Positions 28,801 through 37,360 of a DNA stretch of 47,599 nucleotides are shown piece by piece. The notes under the pieces were generated by a model that worked only from the letters and a program-made list of their open reading frames with translations, was not told the origin of the DNA and did no database searches. Source of the DNA: Bacteroidota bacterium (lineage in GTDB: Bacteria; Bacteroidota; Bacteroidia; Bacteroidales; CAIWKO01); the NCBI GenBank assembly GCA_037133915.1, contig JBAXND010000033.1, positions 1-47,599 on the forward strand. Reading direction: 5' to 3'. Within the stretch, counting starts at the first letter, position 1; every line of letters starts with the position of its first letter. A program made the translations under genes and the position numbers.

Positions 28801-31800
28801 GCAAACGGTACGGGGAATATCCCATCATGGACAGCTCCGCCCAACGGAACCCAATCAAACATTTCGGGAACAATAACGGTTACACCTGTCCTGAACGGTT
28901 GTACCGGCAATTTCACATCATTCACGGTAAATATTGCGCCGGTACCCGATGTCTCAGCCAGTCCGCTGACTCAGTATATATGCAGCAATACGTTGGCTTC
29001 GGTAAGCATATCATCTACTTATCCCGGGACTTCTTTTAGCTGGACGGTTTCCGCGCCACCGGGTATTTCGGGCGCATCGGCAGGTTCAGGAAATGCAATC
29101 AACCAAACGCTTGTAAATTCAACTAATCATACCGATTCACTTACGTACACGATTACGCCACAGTTAGGAAACTGTCCGGGAACGCCCATCACGGTTAAGG
29201 TGGTTGTTTATTCTTCGGCAATTCCTATCGCAACGCCTACTAATCAAACAATCTGCAGTGGTGCATCTACACTTATCAATCTTACCTCGAACCCGCCAAA
29301 CGCGTCGTTCAGTTGGGTTGTGTCGGCACCTGCTGGTATCAGTGGTGCGTCTGCCGGAAGCGGGTCACAGATTATTCAGGCATTAACAAATTCAACAGTA
29401 ACGCCCAAAATTGTAAATTACACGGTCACACCTCAGTCAAATAACTGCCCCGGTGCTACAGTAACCATCCCAATAACTGTGAATCCGCTGCCACAAGCAA
29501 CGGCATCACCTGCCATAAGTTCTATCTGCAGCGGCGCTACAACTTCTATCGGATTAACGTCAACCGTTGCCGGAACAACGTATAGCTGGACTGTGAGTGC
29601 TCCTGTTGGTATAAACGGTGCCGTTCCGGGAATAGGAGCGTTGATTCAGCAGACGATAACCACGACATTGAATGTAATAGATACAGCGCACTATTCTATT
29701 ACTCCAAGTGCGGCCGCCTGTCCCGGTGCTACAATAATTGCCAATGTGCTTGTAAAGCCAAATCCGCAGATTAATATGGCACCGCCTTCACAGACTGTTT
29801 GTGCCGGTGACACTTCAATTTTGATAAACCTCAGTTCTAATGTTTCGGGAACAACCTATACCTGGACGGGTAATGCAACAGCCGGTATAAGCGGCCATCT
29901 TGCGTCTGGAAGTGGAAATATCCCGGGAATGATTCTGACAAATAGTACGGTAACGCAGGGAACCGTTACCTATTCGGCAATTCCGACTGCTAATGGATGT
30001 ACCGGTAACCTTGGTCAATCGGTGATTACAGTAAATCCTGTTCCGGCCGTCACTAATTCACCTATGATTCAGCAAATTTGTTCGGGGCAATGGAGCTCTC
30101 TGGTAACACTAACATCGAACGTTGCCAACACGCAATTTGCTTGGAGTGTAATTCACAGTGGAGGTATCACCGGATTTACCGGATCCGGTACCGGAACAAT
30201 ACCGGCGCAATTACTTGTCAATCCAGGTACTTCTCCTGACACGGTTATTTACCATATTATCCCCACTATAACTGCGGGGATTGCATGTTCAGGCATAGAA
30301 ACCAATTACCTGATTATTGTGAATCCATTGCCTGTGGCTGCCTTTACAATGAGCACCAATATTGCCTGCAGCCCAATGGCGATAACTTTTACAAATCAAT
30401 CTACTCCAACAACGCTTACGTATCACTGGAATTTTGGGAATGGACATACAAGCACGCTTCAGAACCCGGTTGCAGCATTTACCAATACAGGTATGATTGA
30501 CAGCGTTTATACGGTAACCTTGATTATCAACATGAACGGTACAGGCTGTGCCGATACTGTAAGTCATACCGTTACAATCCATCCACAACCGATACCCGGA
30601 TTTGCATTTACCAGTGTTTGTCTTGGACAGGCTACAAACTTCACAAATACCTCGGTTAACACTTTAGGCTTTATCAATAGCTGGAACTGGGATTTTGGAG
30701 ATGGAGATACATCCTTAATTCAGAATCCGTCGCACTTCTATAACACCTCAGGAAACTTTACTGTCACCTTTATTGTTGGTTCCAGCATAGGATGTCAGGA
30801 TACGATAACGCATAGTATTACGGTTTATCCGCTGCCGGTAGCAGGGTTCACGCATCCATCGCATGGATGCATTGGCGTGGCGGTTCAATTCCTCAATACA
30901 ACTACGGGTGGTCAGAATTATCTATGGGACTTTGGTGACGGATATACATCAAATCAAACGAACGGTTCACACGCTTACGCGAATCAGGGTCATTATCTGG
31001 TACAGCTAATAAGTATTTCAATCAACGGGTGTCGTGACACGATTACCGATTCCATTCATATTATTCAGGTGCCCACTCCTGATTTCTCTGTGAGTCCCGA
31101 CAATGGCTGTGCCCCGCTTCCGGTGGATATTATCAACCTTTCGTATGGCGATAGTGTAAGCTATCTCTGGAACTTTGGTGTTGTGCCTTCTTCAACATTG
31201 CCCGGACCGTTTAATATTACCTTCCCCCAAGGTCTTGCTGATACGACGTATATTGTTACACTTGCTGCTACCAACATGTGCGGTACTGTCTATCATTATG
31301 ATTCAATTACAGTTTATCCGCAGCCGGTAGTCAATTTTGGAATGTCGGTAAATTCGGGATGTTCACCGATTCTGATTAATTTCTATGATACCATTGCAGG
31401 CATGCCGTTAGTAATGTATTGGGATTTTGGCGATGGCTCACCCATCATCACCTCGACTACATTCAGCCAGATGATTACCCATACCTTCATGAATCTGGGA
31501 AATGCTGATACTTCGTTTACGATAACACTGATAGCTGAAAATGGCTGTGGGCTTGATACAATGCAGCGTACCGTTCTTGTGCATCCGAATACAGTGTTCG
31601 CCTTTTTCAATACCGATACACTTTCAGGCTGCAAACCTCTGACAGTTGATTTCAGTAATTTCTCCACGCAAAACACACAATCATTCTGGACCTTTGGCGA
31701 CGGAAACGTGAGCAATCAAACCAGCCCAACGCATACTTACCTGACTTCGGGACAATTTGTAGTAATGCTTACCATTACGAATGGGTGTAGTCTTGACACC

Positions 31801-33390
31801 GCTTATAGTGATACCATTACGGTATTCCCGACTGCCAGTGTCACCTTTACTTCCAACAACAACCTTTGTTCAGGGGATACGGTTTTCTTTACAAGTCAGG
31901 GAAGCGGTATTACAAATTTCCAATGGGATTTTGGTGATGGTGGTCAAAGCACTCTTACGAATCCGTATCATGTTTATACTTCGTCGGGCAATTTCCCCGT
32001 TACTTTAGCGGTGGATAATCAATACACTTGTGCAGGCAGTTCATCAGATATCATTCATGTACGTTTCAGGCCCAATGCCTCTTTCACCGCAGGACCGCCT
32101 GCAGGCTGCTCGCCCTTTGATGTGCAGTTTACAAATAATACAGACAGTCTGACCTATAACACATACACATGGTATTTTGATAACGGCGGTTCTTCTGTAC
32201 TTACCAATCCATCACAAGTATTCAGCAACAGCAGTCATTGTGTTGATACGGTCTATGACGTCAGGCTTATTGCGAATAACAGTGGTTGTGCCGATACTAT
32301 TTCTGTGCCGGTGACGGTTCATCCGAGGCCGGTGAGCGCTTTCTACGCCCAGGATTCAGTGTATTGCAGCTTTGAAGTTCCTGCTATTGCACAGTTCTAT
32401 CAGCAGGCCTATTGTGCTCAGGGATTCCAGTGGTTCTCAGATAACACCGGCGTTTCCAATGCGCCTGATGCACAAATTATCTTCCCTGCGGAAGGTACTT
32501 ATAATGTCAGTCTGGTTGTCGCCAATCAATACCAATGTTCTGATACCTCGGCACATAAATTCCGCGTGTATCCTTCACTTGAAAACAGTCTTTCTATTAC
32601 ACCCACATCAGGATGCGAACCGCTTACTGTTAATTTCAACACAACCATCGACAGCATTGCGTACAGCTGGCTATTCGGTGATAACGGCACATCCAATCTT
32701 CCTGATCCGACGCATACCTACCAGAATCCCGGCTCGTATTCTGTTACATTAACAGTCTTCGGAAACGGAGGATGTACTTCCAGTATATACTTGCAGGATA
32801 CTATTTCGGTATATCCTCATGCTACTGCAGGATTTACGTACCAAAATTTAAATACCGGCGTGATGAACGACGGAACGATCGAGTTCATCAACACCTCATC
32901 TATTGCCACGATTTACTTCTGGGATTTTGGTGATGGCAGTAATTACACAGGTGTGGATACGATTCACAGATATACTACGAACGGTTCATTTGAAGTCATG
33001 CTTATCGCGAATAATGAGTTTAATTGTCCGGATACGATCATACAGCAGGTTACGCCCGAAGAATTTCACGGTTTGTTTATTCCCAATGCTTTCAGTCCGG
33101 ATAATGACAACGAGCTTGTGCGCGTATTCAAACCCGTGGGCATAGGTTTGAAGACATTCCTGTTGCAGGTTTATGACACCTGGGGAAATATAGTTTGGGA
33201 AACAAGTGCACTTGATTCGGAAGGACGCCCGATTGACGCGTGGGATGGTACTTCGCAGGGTAAGGTGTTGCCCATGGATGCTTATGTCTGGACTGCCTCC
33301 GGAACATTTGTTGATGGTTCAGTTTGGAGAGGAATGGCTATCGGCGACGAGAAACCGAAAAAATACGGAACAATAACAATCATCAGATAG
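22855..33390 (+). CDS. Giant PKD/Ig-like repeat protein with T9SS type B (gliding motility) C-terminus
   Basis: The 3511-residue protein has a signal peptide (to about residue 21). An Ig-like and about six PKD-like domains fill residues 22 to 663. Residues 664 to 2493 hold 20 related domains of about 91 residues: 13 of one type (VCPG, WTNSNTAIGLGASGSGNIP, WTAPANNTG, GTITVTP, NGCxG, FTVTIYPTP) and 7 of a second type (ICSN or ICSG, SWTVSAP, GASAGSG). Each has two conserved cysteines, which probably pair. Eleven PKD domains with the WDFGDG motif follow (2494 to about 3404), then the type B secretion domain (FIPNAFSPDNDNELVRVF, QVYDTWGNIVWET, AWDGTSQGK, DAYVWTASGTFVDG). Such proteins are surface adhesins or filament proteins exported by the type IX system. 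The porP/sprF gene begins one base after the stop, the usual partner arrangement. Confidence 0.93.
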   Translation: MRLRNLLLFLLLLWYFPSQAQVIDVTLQPSSATVCAGSSVQLLAHVTGAVGAVSYTWTPMTGLSGPLDSIKIATPANTTLYKVRVIDALNHRDSATITVTVLPGPTAAFIFSPDYGCAGTSVTFINNSTAGNYSWDLGDGTTSTLQYPTHNYALVTGNDTSLYNATLIVTSLNNCTDTITHIVHVKKLPDASLIDPLTNFGNCANATFYNQQYPITVYNNSTTNNTSYKIIWGDGSPNFVSSGFVSASHTYNTLGVFFLVFEVTGANGCVASQSYLITNISNPAISFGGMGSTMGCTPTDVCFTIGNYQLNHNTTLYVVDFGDGSPKVTLTHPPPDTICHTYMISSCNHIGITGCQNCFVASITAKNACDSTKNTTDNIRTFSKIVAGFSAPPMGCVNQPMSFTNTSMGGHNYLCDTTGIYTWNFGDGTPPVVVAVPTPQTHIYTAPGHYVVTLIAENIPCGQSSFMDTVCINPLPVALFTLSDSVFCRPHSVVITNLTNLANICNQATFTWSITCINDSCSTLGCGGYTFMNGTSITSFSPQIMFNRPGKYTIRLTVNNGCNPPAVYSKVIRVKSKPTVSPPVIPAKICQGGSINPTAIFTPCYGSVTYLWSFPGGVPNSSTLANPGTISYSTPGSYTVTVKASNSCGDTTLTKNIIVKPLPAITQKPNIAVCPASTITIGNFSGSIIGTAFAWTNSNTAIGLGASGTGSIPAWTAPANNTGVSITGTITVIPTFDSCSGPPMTFTVTIYPTPVLSFVPNVAVCPGQPINFGNWISNVTGTTFTWTNNNTLIGIPASGNGDITPWNAPPNNTTSNIVGTITVRPTSPNGCLGPAISFTVTIYPTPTVTQLTNIAVCPGQSIIIPNFTGNLSGITYNWANSNTSIGLGASGSGNIPTWTAPANNTGASITGTITVTPVKNGCPGTPMTFTVTIYPTPSVNQVSNIAVCPLQPITIGNFVTVPAGATVTWTNSNTSIGLAASGSGNIPGWTAPINGTGANIVGTITVTPSVNGCTGPTMTFTVTIFPATAVQQISNITVCPGQTITPGNFVSMPAGATFTWTNSNTAIGIAASGSGNIAPWTAPPNGTLNPIVGTITVTPSSNGCPGSPMNFTVTINPIPDISASPMVQSICSNTSTAVSISSTYPGATFSWTVIAPGGVTGASAGSGSSIGQTLVNTNLTTDTVRYTITPAVGACSGASIVVKIAVYPKVIMTAVTSQSVCPGTTITIPAFASNLAGTTYAWTNTNTSIGLGASGAGSIPAWTAPANGTTSNITGTITVTPTSANGCTGTPVTFTVAIYPTPVITAVSDIYVCPAQSINIGSFISNLGGTTFNWVNSNTAIGLAASGSGNITAWTAPVNGTGVNISGTITVTPVKNGCPGLPISFTVNIYPTPVVSQESNIAVCPGTAISINNFVSAPSGASFTWTNSNVAIGLAASGSGNIAGWNAPANNTGVNIVGTVSVTASLSGCSGPVMSFTVTIYPTPVATQHSNITVCPGVQINIGNFSSTPAGATFAWTNSNTAIGLGANGTGTIPAWTAPSNNTFTNISGTISVVPSLNGCSGNAMNFTVNISPQPDVTATPMVQTICSNTAAVINLGSAYTGVSYSWTAASPLPITGASGGSGAVINQTLANSGFTTDTVRYTITSSLSGCSSVPIVAKVAVYPNVTMSPVSSINVCPAATISVPSFTSNLVGTSYAWTNSNAAIGLGVSGSGNIPSWTAPANNTTNNISGTITVTPTSPQGCAGSPITFTVTIYPTPTVNPVTGVSVCPGTAINAFSFSGNLAGTTFNWSNSNTAIGLGASGSGNIPGWTAPANSTNATISGTITVTPMRNGCSGTPITFIVNIYPTPTVNAISNIAVCPQQAISIPAFASTPAGSTFTWTNSNTAIGLGSIGAGNINGWNAPANNTGVNITGTITVTPSLNSCGGPVTTFTVTIYPTPTATPHSNITVCPGQQINIGNFSSTPAGSTFNWTNSNTTIGIGANGTGNIPSWTAPPNGTQSNISGTITVTPVLNGCTGNFTSFTVNIAPVPDVSASPLTQYICSNTLASVSISSTYPGTSFSWTVSAPPGISGASAGSGNAINQTLVNSTNHTDSLTYTITPQLGNCPGTPITVKVVVYSSAIPIATPTNQTICSGASTLINLTSNPPNASFSWVVSAPAGISGASAGSGSQIIQALTNSTVTPKIVNYTVTPQSNNCPGATVTIPITVNPLPQATASPAISSICSGATTSIGLTSTVAGTTYSWTVSAPVGINGAVPGIGALIQQTITTTLNVIDTAHYSITPSAAACPGATIIANVLVKPNPQINMAPPSQTVCAGDTSILINLSSNVSGTTYTWTGNATAGISGHLASGSGNIPGMILTNSTVTQGTVTYSAIPTANGCTGNLGQSVITVNPVPAVTNSPMIQQICSGQWSSLVTLTSNVANTQFAWSVIHSGGITGFTGSGTGTIPAQLLVNPGTSPDTVIYHIIPTITAGIACSGIETNYLIIVNPLPVAAFTMSTNIACSPMAITFTNQSTPTTLTYHWNFGNGHTSTLQNPVAAFTNTGMIDSVYTVTLIINMNGTGCADTVSHTVTIHPQPIPGFAFTSVCLGQATNFTNTSVNTLGFINSWNWDFGDGDTSLIQNPSHFYNTSGNFTVTFIVGSSIGCQDTITHSITVYPLPVAGFTHPSHGCIGVAVQFLNTTTGGQNYLWDFGDGYTSNQTNGSHAYANQGHYLVQLISISINGCRDTITDSIHIIQVPTPDFSVSPDNGCAPLPVDIINLSYGDSVSYLWNFGVVPSSTLPGPFNITFPQGLADTTYIVTLAATNMCGTVYHYDSITVYPQPVVNFGMSVNSGCSPILINFYDTIAGMPLVMYWDFGDGSPIITSTTFSQMITHTFMNLGNADTSFTITLIAENGCGLDTMQRTVLVHPNTVFAFFNTDTLSGCKPLTVDFSNFSTQNTQSFWTFGDGNVSNQTSPTHTYLTSGQFVVMLTITNGCSLDTAYSDTITVFPTASVTFTSNNNLCSGDTVFFTSQGSGITNFQWDFGDGGQSTLTNPYHVYTSSGNFPVTLAVDNQYTCAGSSSDIIHVRFRPNASFTAGPPAGCSPFDVQFTNNTDSLTYNTYTWYFDNGGSSVLTNPSQVFSNSSHCVDTVYDVRLIANNSGCADTISVPVTVHPRPVSAFYAQDSVYCSFEVPAIAQFYQQAYCAQGFQWFSDNTGVSNAPDAQIIFPAEGTYNVSLVVANQYQCSDTSAHKFRVYPSLENSLSITPTSGCEPLTVNFNTTIDSIAYSWLFGDNGTSNLPDPTHTYQNPGSYSVTLTVFGNGGCTSSIYLQDTISVYPHATAGFTYQNLNTGVMNDGTIEFINTSSIATIYFWDFGDGSNYTGVDTIHRYTTNGSFEVMLIANNEFNCPDTIIQQVTPEEFHGLFIPNAFSPDNDNELVRVFKPVGIGLKTFLLQVYDTWGNIVWETSALDSEGRPIDAWDGTSQGKVLPMDAYVWTASGTFVDGSVWRGMAIGDEKPKKYGTITIIR
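25117..29217 (+). repeat. Three tandem copies of a five-domain block inside the giant PKD gene
   Basis: Copies begin at 25117, 26482 and 27850 (residues 755, 1210, 1666; lengths 455, 456 and 456 residues). Each has four domains of the first type and then one of the second type. Domains at the same place in each copy share features the others lack, for example a TSxxGC insertion in the first domain and the VxxxGxQINIGNFSSTPAG pattern in the fourth of copies two and three. Confidence 0.85.
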
Positions 33391-33391
33391 C

Positions 33392-34453
33392 ATGAGAAAA
33401 ACAGGGATCATAATGATTTTGTTCTGTGTGCTGTCCGGTTTGTCCGGGTTTGCACAGGATCCCAGTTTTACGCAGTTCTATTTCAATAAGCTTTATTTTA
33501 ATCCCGCTTTTGCAGGATTATCAAACGGGCTGGAGCTGAGCCTCACTCACCGTGAGCAATGGCCGAATCTGCCGGGGAAATTCAGTACCAGTAAATTCAG
33601 TGCCGACCTTGATATCTCCGGCATTCGGGGATTAGGCGGTGTTGGTCTTAATGTTATTCAGGATATTGAAGGCGAAGGCTCGCTGAAAACCTTGTCTGTG
33701 GGCATTCCTATTTCTATTCGCCCCATGAATCTCTGGGCCGCAGGATATGGAAACAAGCCCCACTATTTTAATTTTCAGGCAGGATTTCTGCTCTCCATGA
33801 CCTATAAATCCGTGAACTGGGATAAGTTTGTTTACAGTGATCAGTTGGATGCGGTGAACGGTGTGGTTAGGCCCAGCAGCTTCAACAGCGGCAGCGATGC
33901 CGGCAAAATACTTCCCGATTTCGGTTTCGGAATGGTGTTCGATTATCAGAATGCGCCTTTTGGAAAAACCTACAGGAATAACTGGAATGTGCGTGCGGGT
34001 TTTGCCATTCATCATATCACCGAGCCTGATTATTCATTTCTGGGAAAGGAAATGCACCTTCCTAAAAAATATGTGGCACATATCAACTTCAATTTCCCTA
34101 TAAAGAAAGATGAAGATTTTATTGTTGCTCCCGCGTTTATTTATGAGAAACAGGCAAGCATGCAAACATTTCAGTGTGGTGTGAATGCGTTGTGGCGTGT
34201 TCTTTTTGTAGGTGTGTGGTATCGTTCATTCAACAACAGCGATGCTATGGCCGTTGTTCTTGGAATGAAACTGGGGCGCAAGAGCCGCTTCTACGGTTCT
34301 TATAGCTATGATGCTACCTTGTCACGTTTATCGCCCGCCACGCTTGGCTCACATGAAATAAATATCTCCTACCAGCTCGACCAGTCGCAGCTTAAAGGCA
34401 AAAAGCGCGACAAGAAAAAAGGCAGAAGACGTATTCCCTGCCCGATGTTCTGA
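33392..34453 (+). CDS. PorP/SprF family type IX secretion outer-membrane protein
   Basis: The 353-residue protein has a signal peptide (to FAQ, about residue 22) and the family's typical start DPSFTQFYFNKLYFNPAFAGLSNGLELSLTHREQWPNLPG. Strand-forming segments continue to the end (GLNVIQDIEGEG, FNFQAGFLLSMTYKSVNWDKFVYSDQLD, LPDFGFGMVF). The family forms an outer-membrane beta barrel and is thought to hold or help export its type B partner, here the giant PKD protein one base upstream. The last 14 codons and stop are duplicated perfectly at 38624-38668, on the far side of the RiPP island. The basic tail (KGKKRDKKKGRRRIPCPMF) is the part copied. Confidence 0.92.
   Translation: MRKTGIIMILFCVLSGLSGFAQDPSFTQFYFNKLYFNPAFAGLSNGLELSLTHREQWPNLPGKFSTSKFSADLDISGIRGLGGVGLNVIQDIEGEGSLKTLSVGIPISIRPMNLWAAGYGNKPHYFNFQAGFLLSMTYKSVNWDKFVYSDQLDAVNGVVRPSSFNSGSDAGKILPDFGFGMVFDYQNAPFGKTYRNNWNVRAGFAIHHITEPDYSFLGKEMHLPKKYVAHINFNFPIKKDEDFIVAPAFIYEKQASMQTFQCGVNALWRVLFVGVWYRSFNNSDAMAVVLGMKLGRKSRFYGSYSYDATLSRLSPATLGSHEINISYQLDQSQLKGKKRDKKKGRRRIPCPMF
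34409..34453. repeat. Left 45-bp direct repeat of the RiPP island (porP 3' end)
   Basis: It covers codon 340 to the stop codon of porP exactly. The same 45 bases recur without mismatch at 38624-38668. Confidence 0.95.
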
Positions 34454-34476
34454 GGTTTCAATGAGGATTTTGTGTG

Positions 34477-35763
34477 TCAATTATTGTGAGTATGTGTTTT
34501 CTCACGCATGTTATGTTCTTGAATATTGCATAAATCAAATTGGCCTAAGGCGTATTCATAATTTGAAATGGAAGGACACAAAAATTGGTAATTACAATAT
34601 TTGCATGGTATAACGCTAGTTCTAGTTTTTAACCAGCTCTTACCCCTAGCCATTTCAAAATATATTAGCTCTTTTAATGAACTAGTGCCAATATTACCGA
34701 TCGACTTTTCATTTACCCCAGAATAGACATCCTTATTTGGAAGAATGTGCAATTTTCCAAATAAGTTGGTATTTATTTTTTTCTTTTGCTGAATTTTAAA
34801 CTGAGATTGCTTTTCAATAAAAATTTCTTCGATTTTGGTGAAAACATTGGATTTGAAAAATGCAATGTTTGTCCCGTTATAATATGGTGCTAGAAAATGA
34901 GGATTCGGATAATCGTCTGGAATTGAAGATGCGATTTTTTCCATGTCGGAATCATCTTCTATAATTGATGAGAATGTTACTGGTATTGGATAATCCCGGA
35001 TTGTAAATATTTTTTCAAGGAATTCTTCTTCTGTGCCACGAATGAAAGTGTTGACGGTAATTGATGAATTAGTAGGATTGATTTTATTTAGTATCTCAAG
35101 ATTTTCGATGAATTCTGAACTATTAAAAATGTATTTTACTTTTCTTTTTACTGAATTGAACAGAAGTATAATATTGTTGATTTCGGTGTGTGCACAAAGG
35201 TTGCCTCCTGATATTTTTATCGTACATGGTGAGCTGGTGGATAGGCTTTTGCTGATTGCAAGAATTGAATTGAAACTGAGTTCTTGATATTCAATACCAC
35301 TGTATGGAAACATTATTTGTTTAAAGGCCTTTTCATTTTGATAAGGCGAATCGGCAAGTTTACTGTTTACAAATATAGTCAGCTCAAAAAGGTTATTTAA
35401 AATGTCATTACCAATCCATTCTCTTTCTTTTTTAAAGCGTTTTACATCACTTTGCAGATTGATTATTGGAGTAAATTGAAAAGGTTTTTTTAATGTCAAA
35501 TTTTTGTTTATAATATCTCCGGCGTGGATTTGCTGCAGGTCTTTTACGAAATCACAAATAATTTTACCAGTATAGTCAGTGTTAGTGATCGAGATTATTC
35601 TGTTGTTCTTTGGTGTCAAAATATTTTTCACCAGTGAAATAATCTCTGGAGAGTCCTGATACTCCAGATGTTTTCCGTTTAATGTGTTATAAAGCAGAGT
35701 GCTATTTTTATGCACGATTATTTCAACATACGGTTCAATATATAACCAAAACTTATCGTTCAT
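34477..35763 (-). CDS. Pseudo-radical-SAM/SPASM-like partner protein of a RiPP system
   Basis: This 428-residue protein has the size and order of a radical SAM/SPASM protein but no CxxxCxxC cluster motif. A segment like the SAM-binding strand is kept as IKISGGNLCAH, and the C-terminus has a SPASM-like cysteine set (PCKYCNYQFLCPSISNYEYALGQFDLC written in parts: CKYC, FLC, DLC). This fits the pseudo-rSAM family that in Bacteroidales accompanies a true maturase and a GG-type precursor. It is likely to help bind or position the peptide instead of doing radical chemistry itself. Its start overlaps the end of the maturase gene by four bases. Composition is AT-rich. The family call is from memory of the gene set, not from a search. 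Confidence 0.75.
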   Translation of the reverse strand: MNDKFWLYIEPYVEIIVHKNSTLLYNTLNGKHLEYQDSPEIISLVKNILTPKNNRIISITNTDYTGKIICDFVKDLQQIHAGDIINKNLTLKKPFQFTPIINLQSDVKRFKKEREWIGNDILNNLFELTIFVNSKLADSPYQNEKAFKQIMFPYSGIEYQELSFNSILAISKSLSTSSPCTIKISGGNLCAHTEINNIILLFNSVKRKVKYIFNSSEFIENLEILNKINPTNSSITVNTFIRGTEEEFLEKIFTIRDYPIPVTFSSIIEDDSDMEKIASSIPDDYPNPHFLAPYYNGTNIAFFKSNVFTKIEEIFIEKQSQFKIQQKKKINTNLFGKLHILPNKDVYSGVNEKSIGNIGTSSLKELIYFEMARGKSWLKTRTSVIPCKYCNYQFLCPSISNYEYALGQFDLCNIQEHNMREKTHTHNN

Positions 35764-37283
35764 TTTCCAATAATATTCTTCATGATAAATGAATATTGTG
35801 ATTGATATTTTTCGAGATAGCCGACTTGTGTGGCCAAATACTTTGAAAACTCCTGCTCTGAGAGGCAGCCATTACAAGTTGGAGTATGTTCGTCAATGTC
35901 TTTGATATTAAAAATGCATTGACTGCAGAGAGTTGCGTTGTGACAAATGCCGCACTGTTCTTCAAGTTTGTCATAGAGTTTATTATATTTCACGGCAATA
36001 TTCTCACAATCAATATTCACTATATTATTACCGTCAATATTACCAAGAGCGAACTGATGGCCAATTTTTTCGCAGGGTAAAATGTTACCAGAAGAGGTGA
36101 GAAAAACTTTATAATAGAAAGGTAAGCAAGTCCCTGTTGGAATTTGTAAAGGAATCTGTGTATTTCCGAATAGTAGTTCTCTGTAATTTTGATACACATG
36201 GCAACAATGCTGATGCAACATTTTTGTTACAATTGTTCTGTCTGCGAATAGCAGCTGTTTGTTCTTATCATCAATAGCGTAATTTTCTTGTTGGAATAGG
36301 TCTTCGTAAAGGTTCCGGAACATTTTACTGAATTCTCCTCGCATTTCAGAGGCCACGCCAACCGGACTCACTTCACTAATATTTGCGATTTTATTGAATT
36401 CGGATTTTAAAAAAGTGTTTATTTCCTTAATGGAGTTTCTGTCATGAAGTACGGATAAAAAACCAACATGTTTCTCAAAATATTTAGGGTGCGTTTTTTG
36501 AAATAGCTTAATGTTCTGAAACACCTTATTGTAAGATGGCTTCCCATTAAAGAATACCCTGTAACTGTTATTATCGAGACTGCCGTCCAAACTAATATTG
36601 AAATGAATATTATTTTCCACAATAAAGCCCATGTATTTATCAAGCAATGTGGCATTAGTCGTCATTGTAAGTATTGTGCGTGGGATGTCTTTTCTTTTTC
36701 TTAAGTATTGTGTCACGCCTTTGATCAATGGAATGTTTAATAAAGGCTCGCCGCCATAAAATCCTATTTGCAAGGGCTGTGCAAGACTACGGTTTAGCGA
36801 AGTTTTTTTTAATTGAAAAATGTAGTCTAGAAATGTTGTCGTTTTTTTTATGTCAAGTTGTTGATTCTCTCTAGGTGTAAAATGATTATAATGTTTGCCA
36901 TAACTGCAATAACTGCAATTTAGATTGCATTTTTCTGTTACTTCTAAGATTATACTAAGCGTATTAGCTAGAGTTTCCTTTACAAGTTCGCCGTTTAATC
37001 TACCGCTTAGGTGGCTTGTACTTGTGGTCGGGTCTAGATATCCTTGCTGTTTTAGCAGATTGAATTTTTCAAAATAACGTTGAATTTCTTCATTAGTGAA
37101 ATTCTCTGTATTTGCTGATATAATTGCACTATTTGCCACTATTAGCATATTAATATCAGTGCCCCTTTGATATTCGGAAATAAGTAATTTCAGAATTGGA
37201 TGTAGAAATAGAAATTCTTTTTTGGCAGGAGAAAATAAGTAGTAATTGTTACTGAAAGACGATTTGATTATTGTTGGTTGCAC
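35760..37283 (-). CDS. Radical SAM/SPASM peptide maturase
   Basis: The 507-residue protein has the radical SAM cluster motif CNLNCSYC (Cys119, Cys123, Cys126), the GGEP motif in GFYGGEPLLNIPLI and a strand with TMTTNATLLDKY. The C-terminal part has SPASM cysteines (GTCLPF, ILPCEKIG, EQCGICHNATLCSQC, TCNGC) for extra iron-sulfur clusters. It would modify the precursor peptide encoded upstream (38143-38358), for example by thioether or carbon-carbon bond formation; the exact bond cannot be told. It is followed with a four-base overlap by the pseudo-radical-SAM gene and preceded by the CPBP protease gene after about 77 bases. Start is ATG at 37283. Confidence 0.87.
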   Translation of the reverse strand: MQPTIIKSSFSNNYYLFSPAKKEFLFLHPILKLLISEYQRGTDINMLIVANSAIISANTENFTNEEIQRYFEKFNLLKQQGYLDPTTSTSHLSGRLNGELVKETLANTLSIILEVTEKCNLNCSYCSYGKHYNHFTPRENQQLDIKKTTTFLDYIFQLKKTSLNRSLAQPLQIGFYGGEPLLNIPLIKGVTQYLRKRKDIPRTILTMTTNATLLDKYMGFIVENNIHFNISLDGSLDNNSYRVFFNGKPSYNKVFQNIKLFQKTHPKYFEKHVGFLSVLHDRNSIKEINTFLKSEFNKIANISEVSPVGVASEMRGEFSKMFRNLYEDLFQQENYAIDDKNKQLLFADRTIVTKMLHQHCCHVYQNYRELLFGNTQIPLQIPTGTCLPFYYKVFLTSSGNILPCEKIGHQFALGNIDGNNIVNIDCENIAVKYNKLYDKLEEQCGICHNATLCSQCIFNIKDIDEHTPTCNGCLSEQEFSKYLATQVGYLEKYQSQYSFIMKNIIGK

Positions 37284-37360
37284 ACAATATTAGCTTAGGA
37301 TAGTACAAAACTTAATAATGCGAAAATATTTTACAAATAGCGTTATCCAATTCCATTCCT

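Noticed and set aside
24844..30333. CRISPR-like or satellite array in the giant gene
   Set aside because: The repetition is in-frame protein domain repetition with strong drift at DNA level, not identical short repeats with spacers.
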